A DNA stretch of 50,763 nt from Mesotaenium endlicherianum (Eukaryota; Streptophyta; Zygnematophyceae; Zygnematales; Mesotaeniaceae): NCBI GenBank assembly GCA_009602735.1, contig WELA01013825.1, forward strand, positions 344,855-395,617, read 5' to 3'. The notes beneath the pieces were generated by a model, which was not told the DNA's origin, made no database searches, and worked only from the letters and a program-made list of their open reading frames with translations. Below, one piece after another: positions 44,873 to 50,763 of this stretch. Numbering within the stretch: the first letter of the stretch is position 1; every line of letters starts with the position of its first letter. The position numbers and the translations under genes are program-made.

Positions 44873-47800
44873 CTAGCTGTCCTGATCCTCTGCCGCTGCC
44901 AGGGCCAATCGCCGAGTGGTGATGGTCACCATGTCCAGGCTAGTGAGCCCTGCGGGCCGCACATCGCCGTTCACAGTGAAGGCCAGGAAGGCCGCCGCGT
45001 GCCAGGCCACCGGCTCATCCTCATCGTGGCGGGCCACAGTGAGATCCCTTGAGGAGGGCAGCGGGTTACGGCTGAGACCGTCAGCGTCCAGGTTGGTCGA
45101 GCCTGGACGGTGGTGCACGTCGAAGGTGTATTCCTGCAAGATAAGCGCCCATCGTGCGTACTTGCCGGTCAAGCGCTCCGACGTCATGAGCCACTTAAGT
45201 GGCTGATGGTCGGTGACCAGGCAAAAGTGCGTGCCGTAGAGATAGTGCCTGAAGTGCACGATCGCCCAGACTGCTGCCAGGCACTCCCCCTCGTAGGAGC
45301 CGTAGTTGCCTTCCGCGCGGTTGTTGCTGCGACTGGCGTAGGCCACCACATGCTCGAAGCCGTCATGCTCCTGCACCAACACAGCGCCCAGCCCTGCCTG
45401 CGNCACCAACACAGCGCCCAGCCCTGCCTGCGACCAGTCGGTGTGGAGGATGAAGGGCTTCGCGTAGTCAGGACGCCGAAGCACAGGAGCGCTCNTGCGC
45501 TCACCAGCAGCTGCTTGAGCTTATCGAATGCCACCTGCTGCTCTGGTCCCCATACGTAGGCAACGCCCTTGCGGAGCAAGTCGTTGAGCGGCTTGGCTAG
45601 CTCGCTGAACCCTGGCACGAAGCGGCGGTAGTAATTGGCGATGCCGAGGAAGGCCCGCAGCTGCGAGAGATCTGTAGGAGGTGGGATGCCTGTGATGGCC
45701 AAGATCTTCGCCAGCTGGGGTGCCAAGCCGCTGGAGGAGAGCAAGTGACCAAGGTACTCCACCTCGCGGGTCCCAAAAGTGCACTTGCCTGGATGGCACT
45801 TGAGCCCAGCGGCCTCCAAGCGGTCCAGGACAGCAGTGATGTGCGCCACGTGCTCCTCAAACGTCTGACTAAAGACGAGCACGTCATCAATGTAGCATCG
45901 GGCAAAGGACAGCCCGGCCAGCTCCTTGTCCATCACCCTCTGAAAGGTAGTTGGCGCGTTCTTCAACCCAAACGGCATCACTACCCACTCGTAGAGCCGC
46001 TGTGCTCCCCAGAACGCCGTCTTATGCTGGTCCTCCTCGGCGATGGGAATCTGGTTGAAGCCCTGACGCAGATCCAGCACCGGAAACCAAGTGCACGTGC
46101 CAATGTCGTCAAAGATCTCGTCAGGCGTCGGCATAGGATATCTGTCCTGCTCGGTGACCTCGTTCAGCCTACGACAGTCACCGCACATCCTGTTCTCGGA
46201 CCAGTTGCCCGAAGCATTCTTCTTGGCTGGCATGATTGTGGGTGCGGCATAGCGAGAGGAGGACTCTCGAATGAGCCGGCTGTCCTCCAGCTTGCCTGTC
46301 TGCGCGCTGATCAAGCCATCCTCAAAGTGGCTGTAGCGATAACGCTTCAGGAAAATGGGCTCCTGCAACGTCAGAGTAATCCGCATGGGGTCCCCCCTGT
46401 AGCGCCCGAGATCGTGCATGCCGCTGGCAAAGCTGGTGCTGCGCCTCCCGTCCAGCAGTGCCGTCAACTGTGCAGCCTGTGCCTTGGTGAGTGTCCCCCC
46501 CAGCTTCCATGTTGGTGGAGCTGGTGGCGTCGACTGGCCTGCAGCTGGAGTCTCTTGTCTTGCCGCTGGGGTAGACTGTGGGGCTGCAGGCGTCACCTGC
46601 CCTGCAGCGGTTGGCGCTCGGCCTGCCGCGGGTACCTGCACCGTGGTAGCTGCGGCCAGCTGCCTGGCAGCGTCTGCCTGCGAGAGAGGAAAAAGAAAAG
46701 GTGACTGTGACCGGGACTCCTTGGGTCGCTGTGAGGACTCCTCTCTCCGTCGTCCCCCCCCCAGCGAACCAGAGTCCTCCCTGCGCGGTGGTGGGGAGGG
46801 TGCGCGCGCGCGCGCCGTCGGTGCAGGACCTGCGCGCTGAGGATGCCATGTTGTGCCAGGCGGGGACGGGTGGTCATCGTCGGTGGAGTCATCGTCCATA
46901 TCACCGGCAGGCCGAGGCAGCTCGGGATGCCGGGCTGCGGCGTAGAGAGGCGCCAAGGCTTGCGTCTGTAGCAAAATCCACGTGAGGACGTTTGCGTCGA
47001 TCGCCTGCCCCAAGAGGCGAATGCGGTTCACCTCAGTGAGACCGTCCACCTGTGTGAGATGCGGCAGGAAGCCCATGGCATGCTCCATCTCTGCAGGGCG
47101 CGGCCTGTCAAACATGCCAGTCTCCAGGTCGATGACCATCCCGCGCTGATCTCCGACGTAGGCGTCGCTGTCGTAGCGGCTGACAAAAGTCGGCAACGCG
47201 GGTGTGACGTCATGCAGGACCTCACACTGCGCCATGGAGGGGTGCGGTAGTGCAGTCACCCGCTGGGCCAAACGAGGGGCATCGAGGATGGAGTCGACGG
47301 TGCGTGGGTGACGTGGATGAGAGGCGGCCAACGCCTCGAGAGTACCTGGCATCGCCAGGTTCGTGAAGTAGGCGCGGACGCGGTGCGCAAAGGAACCAAT
47401 CTGGGCAGCGTCGATGACGGCCTCGCGGCCGACGTAGCTGCTGCAAAGAGCGAAGTCGGCGCTAACATCAAGACGGCGATCGTGGCGCGCGGCCACGTTC
47501 TCCAGGACCCACGCGAGGGTGTGTGGCGGCTGGCGATCCTCGACAATGTTGAGGACGCGGAGCAAGTGCCAGAAGAGGGCCGTGCGGGGATCGCTGAGCG
47601 CCCTGCCACGCCCGGCTCTAGAGAAGCCTTGGCACTCCCAACCGGCGATGACGAGGTCAATGGGCTCAAGTCGGGTGACATGCTCGACGGTGATGTCGCG
47701 GATGTCCATGGGCCAGTCTGTCTGAGCGCGGCGGAATGCGTGCTCGGGAAGGAGGTCAGGGAACCGCTCATGGCCCAACGCCATCTGCCGACGGGCCACC

Positions 47801-48429
47801 TGCTGGGCCTCAGGATCGGGATCGACGTAGACGTAGCGGCGCACCGGGATGCCGGCCTGTAAGGTCGCGAGTAACCCGGTGGCGATGCCGGCGAAGAGCT
47901 TGACGAGGACGATGCCGCCGGGCCGCTCGTCTAGAACGTCTGCGCAGATAGGAGTCGGAAGTGGGCGACACCCCATTGCAGGGTTGCCGGGCTGAGCGGG
48001 CGGCGAAAAGGTACGCTCGGCGCTGTGCTGATGTGGCGCCATGCGGAGGGCGGCCACAGCACGGTCTGCGTAGTCACGCGTAAGGCTGGGGATGCGGTCA
48101 GTGAGCGGCTGCGGACGCTCCTCCCGTGCGTGGTCCTGGTAGGTGCGCCACCGCAGGCGCGCATCCTGCAGAGCTATGGGAGAGACGGCGCACGCCTGAC
48201 GTCGGGCCGAGGCCACGCACAGCTGCTGCCACCTGTCGCGCTGGGCGCGGTCAGTCTGGTGCGAGGCCGCGTGGGCCAGCTGGTCGAGAACACGACGCGG
48301 AGTCAAGTAGGGGTGCGGGTCGAAGTAGGCCTGCTGGCGTGCGCACATGTCTGCAGAGGGGACTGTGCAGACGGAGCGCTCGGAGCTGTCGACCGCCTGC
48401 GGGGATCGAACTAGCCGACGAGGGGCCAG
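44873..48429 (-). CDS. Polyprotein: C5-DNA methyltransferase, reverse transcriptase, RNase H
   Basis: The minus frame follows a TAG at 48430-48432; the first ATG is 48348. Numbering from that ATG: the methyltransferase domain is about 145-460 (47916-46969), with motif I KLFAGIATGLL, motif IV DLVIAGWECQGFSRAG (Cys239, ECQ in place of PCQ), motif VI WVLENVAAR, motif VIII FAHRVRAYF and motif X RIRLLGQAIDANVLTWI. A Pro/Thr/Ala-rich linker follows. The RT has CGDCRRLNEVTEQDRYPMP, WVVMPFGLKNAPTTFQRVM and catalytic YIDDVLVF (45882-45893). RNase H shows HTDWSQAGLGAVL and VTDHQPLKWLM. Ns at 45403 and 45495 sit in short duplications; removing 30 and 8 bases there would keep one frame. It ends at the TAG at 44873. 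The methyltransferase has no PWWP, ADD or UBA domain. Confidence 0.88.
45403..45403. other. N inside a 29-bp duplication
   Basis: caccaacacagcgcccagcc...gcg occurs on both sides of the N, which suggests unmerged overlapping ends in the assembly. The insertion of 30 bases keeps the pol frame. Confidence 0.85.
45495..45495. other. N inside a short duplication, shifts pol frame
   Basis: gcgctc is present on both sides of the N. Removing eight bases here joins the RT and RNase H frames exactly, so the frameshift is probably an assembly artefact. Confidence 0.8.
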
Positions 48430-50436
48430 CTAGACTCGCGGCCGGGGCTGCCCTCTTGGGACGGGCGCGTCCCGGGGCTGCCGGAGACTAGACATGAGCC
48501 GTGTGTGTGCGGCGGCCGTAAATGGGTGACGACTGGGCGGCCTGCTGTTGGTGCGGGCCACCTTGGGAGGGGGTGACCCGGAGGGACCGTCGCCAGCGAT
48601 GTGGCTGCGAGGGACGCTAGTGCGCGGAGCTGTAGGGGCCAGCATCACGAAATGCGCCTCGGAAGAAGACTGAGCGTCGTCGCCAGCTGAGAGGGGCCGG
48701 AAGGGCGGAGTGCGGCGTCGGTCTCGAGTGTCGTCGTATGGCGGCGTGCGGACCCTGTCGTCGTAGGGCGACGTGACGGAGCGGGCGCGCGTCTCCCGGA
48801 GGGGAGTCACCTCGCGCGTCTCGCAAAGGGGTGTGAGCGATCGGGAGCGGCTCGTCTCGCGGGGAGGAGTGGTCTCTCGAGCGGGTCCGATGGTCGGCCA
48901 AGTGCGATGTGCGTAGGTCAGATGGGCGCAGATAGACGGGGTCGTGCGGTGTGGCTCGCGAACGCTGAGCCTGGGCGCTGGCTGCTGTATGGAGTGTGTG
49001 CCAGCGCTAGAGGAGGCCGCGGCAGCCCGGCTCGTCGCAAACAAATGCGCGATGCGGCAACATTCGTGGCTCGTTGAGCAGTCATGTGACACTGGTCGGC
49101 TGGGTCCAGCGGCGTCGGGGCGAGCCCTTTTGGGCCAGTCGTGAGTCATGGGCTGACTGGGTGCGCTGAAACCGGGCGGACCAGTAGGTGTGCGCTGCCT
49201 GCGTGCCGTAGGCGCAGCTGGTGGGGGCTCCTTGGGTGGCGCCGCGTTGAGGACCTCGACGGAAGCCTCAGGCAGTTGTTCCCACTGCGTCTCCTCCTCA
49301 CTTTTGAGGGACTGGTCGTTGGATCTGCCAGGATAAGCTGCCTGCCGCATGGCCTCGTCTTCGGATGCCGTGGGGCGAGGCCAGGTCTCGCCGGTCTGAT
49401 GCGAGGCGTCGTGAGGGGGCGGCTGAGAGTCCATACTATACTGAATGGCCACGCCAACAGGGACGTCGTGGCGAACGCGGACGTCGGGCCTCGCGGACGG
49501 TTCGCCTCGAGAGGCTGAGACCCCCTGATGAGCCGTAGGCGCTGCGACCGCACCGCGGGCAAGGGCGGCGGCAGCGATGGCTGTGCTGACCGTGGCGAGG
49601 GCCTCAGTGGCATCGTCCGCCATCTGCAGCATCATAGCGTTGTGGGCAGTGCAGATGCGGATTTGCTCCCTGGCCTGGGCTGCCAGGACATCCGCCTGCT
49701 GCTGCGGCGTGAGATGGAGCTCGGCACTAGGTAGGTCTGGCTCCTCGTCCTGTGACTCGAGCAGGTCCACCCCCACAGAGATCTCCTCGTCCTCGGGCCC
49801 GTCCTTATCGGTCTTGACCACTGGCCGGCCATCGTCCAGCCCCATAAAGCCATAAAGAGCGGACACTGCTGGGCGGCGATCGACAATGTCAAGGGGCAAG
49901 GATGCGGTGCGCGTCCCCCCTATCCTCCAGTCAGGACGATAGAAGACGCGCTCTGCCCAGTTGTCGACCGCGGCGCCAATGGGAAAGAGCACGTCCTGCC
50001 CTAGGAGCACATCAAAGGACTCGGAAGGAGTGACGAGTGCGTGCCGATGGATGGTTGTCTCGTCGGCCGTGCCTGGGCGCAAAGTGAACAGTAGCGCCAA
50101 CCTCGTGCGACCGGCGACGGTCTCGGACGTGCCGGCGGCGGTGTTAATGCGCGTCGGTGAGTCCACCAAGTCAGCGGAAGAGAGTCCCAGCTGACAAAAG
50201 TAGCGGAGGTTGATGAGAACCGGCTGCGCTCTTGTGTCGAACATGATGGGCTGCGGCGCCTGGGTGTTGACGAGCACGATCCCCTGCGAATTATCCAAAA
50301 ACGCGGCGTTAGGAGTGCTGATCATCCTGCGCTCATGCGCAGAGCGCGCGGGCGTGGATCGCACCGCGGCGGCGGCATCGGCCGTCGACAACCTGGCGGC
50401 GGTGCGCAGCGTGGTTCTGCGTGGCTGGAGCATCAG
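48430..50436 (-). CDS. Aspartic protease-like domain plus disordered linker (DNMT-bearing gypsy element)
   Basis: ATG at 50433, one codon after a TAG; 667 aa to TAG 48430. Residues 45-165 look like a retropepsin: PQPIMFDTRAQPVLINLRYF (the active-site DTG/DSG is DTR here), a long flap-like segment, then SFDVLLGQDVLFPIG, the second conserved block. Residues after about 200 are Pro/Ser/Thr/Arg-rich low complexity with repeated THP/RETR motifs, probably disordered. The role is polyprotein processing if active. Gly-to-Arg in the catalytic triplet is unusual and could mean loss of activity or a diverged family. Confidence 0.65.
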   Translation of the reverse strand: MMLQPRRTTLRTAARLSTADAAAAVRSTPARSAHERRMISTPNAAFLDNSQGIVLVNTQAPQPIMFDTRAQPVLINLRYFCQLGLSSADLVDSPTRINTAAGTSETVAGRTRLALLFTLRPGTADETTIHRHALVTPSESFDVLLGQDVLFPIGAAVDNWAERVFYRPDWRIGGTRTASLPLDIVDRRPAVSALYGFMGLDDGRPVVKTDKDGPEDEEISVGVDLLESQDEEPDLPSAELHLTPQQQADVLAAQAREQIRICTAHNAMMLQMADDATEALATVSTAIAAAALARGAVAAPTAHQGVSASRGEPSARPDVRVRHDVPVGVAIQYSMDSQPPPHDASHQTGETWPRPTASEDEAMRQAAYPGRSNDQSLKSEEETQWEQLPEASVEVLNAAPPKEPPPAAPTARRQRTPTGPPGFSAPSQPMTHDWPKRARPDAAGPSRPVSHDCSTSHECCRIAHLFATSRAAAASSSAGTHSIQQPAPRLSVREPHRTTPSICAHLTYAHRTWPTIGPARETTPPRETSRSRSLTPLCETREVTPLRETRARSVTSPYDDRVRTPPYDDTRDRRRTPPFRPLSAGDDAQSSSEAHFVMLAPTAPRTSVPRSHIAGDGPSGSPPPKVARTNSRPPSRHPFTAAAHTRLMSSLRQPRDAPVPRGQPRPRV

Positions 50437-50763
50437 CTAAGCGGCCTGCCTCGTTACCTCCATAGAGACGCCAAGCTCTGCAAAGGAGACCGCCGGCATG
50501 CGATGCAGTGCTAGAGAGATGACCTCGACGCTGAGCTGCACCGCCGTCATAGGTGAAGCAAGCGCATGTGGCGTCGGCTCTGCTGAGGTCGTGGAGGGCT
50601 CTAGGATGCGGAAGGAACGGGGCAGCCGCGGTGCCTCCTCCGTCCGGCGTCCCTGGTCTGGCCCGACGCGCTTCTGCGGAACAACGGGCCGACTGGCCGG
50701 TGCGGCGAGCGTGTGCTCGCGGCTCGCGCGCCCGACTGTGGAGCGGTTGCCGAGTGGCTGCGC
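50437..50763 (-). CDS. C-terminal end of gag (runs off right edge)
   Basis: The same minus frame as the protease ORF is open from the window edge for 108 codons to a TAG at 50437-50439. The part seen is Arg/Pro/Ala-rich, then MTAVQLSVEVISLALHRMPA...ELGVSMEVTRQAA. No zinc knuckle is visible. Assignment to gag rests on position upstream of the protease. Confidence 0.5.
   Translation of the reverse strand, partial: AQPLGNRSTVGRASREHTLAAPASRPVVPQKRVGPDQGRRTEEAPRLPRSFRILEPSTTSAEPTPHALASPMTAVQLSVEVISLALHRMPAVSFAELGVSMEVTRQAA

Noticed and set aside
47308..47862. Plus-strand ORF opposite the methyltransferase
   Set aside because: Antisense shadow of a GC-rich coding frame without any family signature.

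Overview
The window reads as nuclear DNA of a streptophyte, most likely a charophyte green alga with a large, repeat-rich genome (Chara-like; this is inference). Reasons: a type-B cytokinin response regulator with a GARP domain, a plant-type CPL4/FCP1 phosphatase, GT-AG introns of hundreds of bases, abundant microsatellites, chromodomain Ty3/gypsy elements, and a gypsy element that carries a cytosine-5 DNA methyltransferase, a combination I recall being reported for charophytes and dinoflagellates.

Left third (1-19.3 kb): four host genes. (i) 5' part of a calcineurin-like metallophosphoesterase (minus, three exons, runs off the left edge). (ii) A complete seven-exon RNA polymerase II CTD phosphatase of the CPL4/FCP1 type (minus, 8305 to 2388) with acidic N-terminus, DLDHT catalytic motif and C-terminal BRCT domain. 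(iii) A complete nine-exon type-B response regulator (plus, 9389 to 17187), divergent from (ii) across a 1.08-kb promoter interval. Its fourth intron holds an exon-like piece of the mRNA-decapping scaffold VARICOSE/EDC4, flanked by CT microsatellites and an N. (iv) A two-exon delta3,delta2-enoyl-CoA isomerase-like gene (minus) ending in the peroxisomal signal SRL.

Middle (20.9-42.4 kb): nested transposons. A solo LTR with a 5-bp target duplication (20995-22309) is followed by members of a chromovirus family in minus orientation. One nearly complete copy (26570-35362) has LTR, primer-binding site, gag, pol with chromodomain, then an extra long ORF ('ORF X') in the env position, polypurine tract and LTR. 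ORF X occurs three times and matches no family I know. That copy sits inside a piggyBac transposase gene, and the piggyBac sits at a TTAA-like site inside an older LTR of the same chromovirus family, so three insertion layers can be ordered.

Right (43.4-50.8 kb): a GC-rich Ty3/gypsy element (minus, runs off the right edge) with the order gag-end / protease / C5-DNA methyltransferase / reverse transcriptase / RNase H / integrase / PHD finger. All parts are in one frame, divided only by three UAG codons that fall close to domain boundaries. Two single Ns inside pol look like assembly joins with unmerged duplicated ends. The methyltransferase plus PHD finger gives the element both a DNA-methylation writer and a possible histone-mark reader, and is the most exciting system here.
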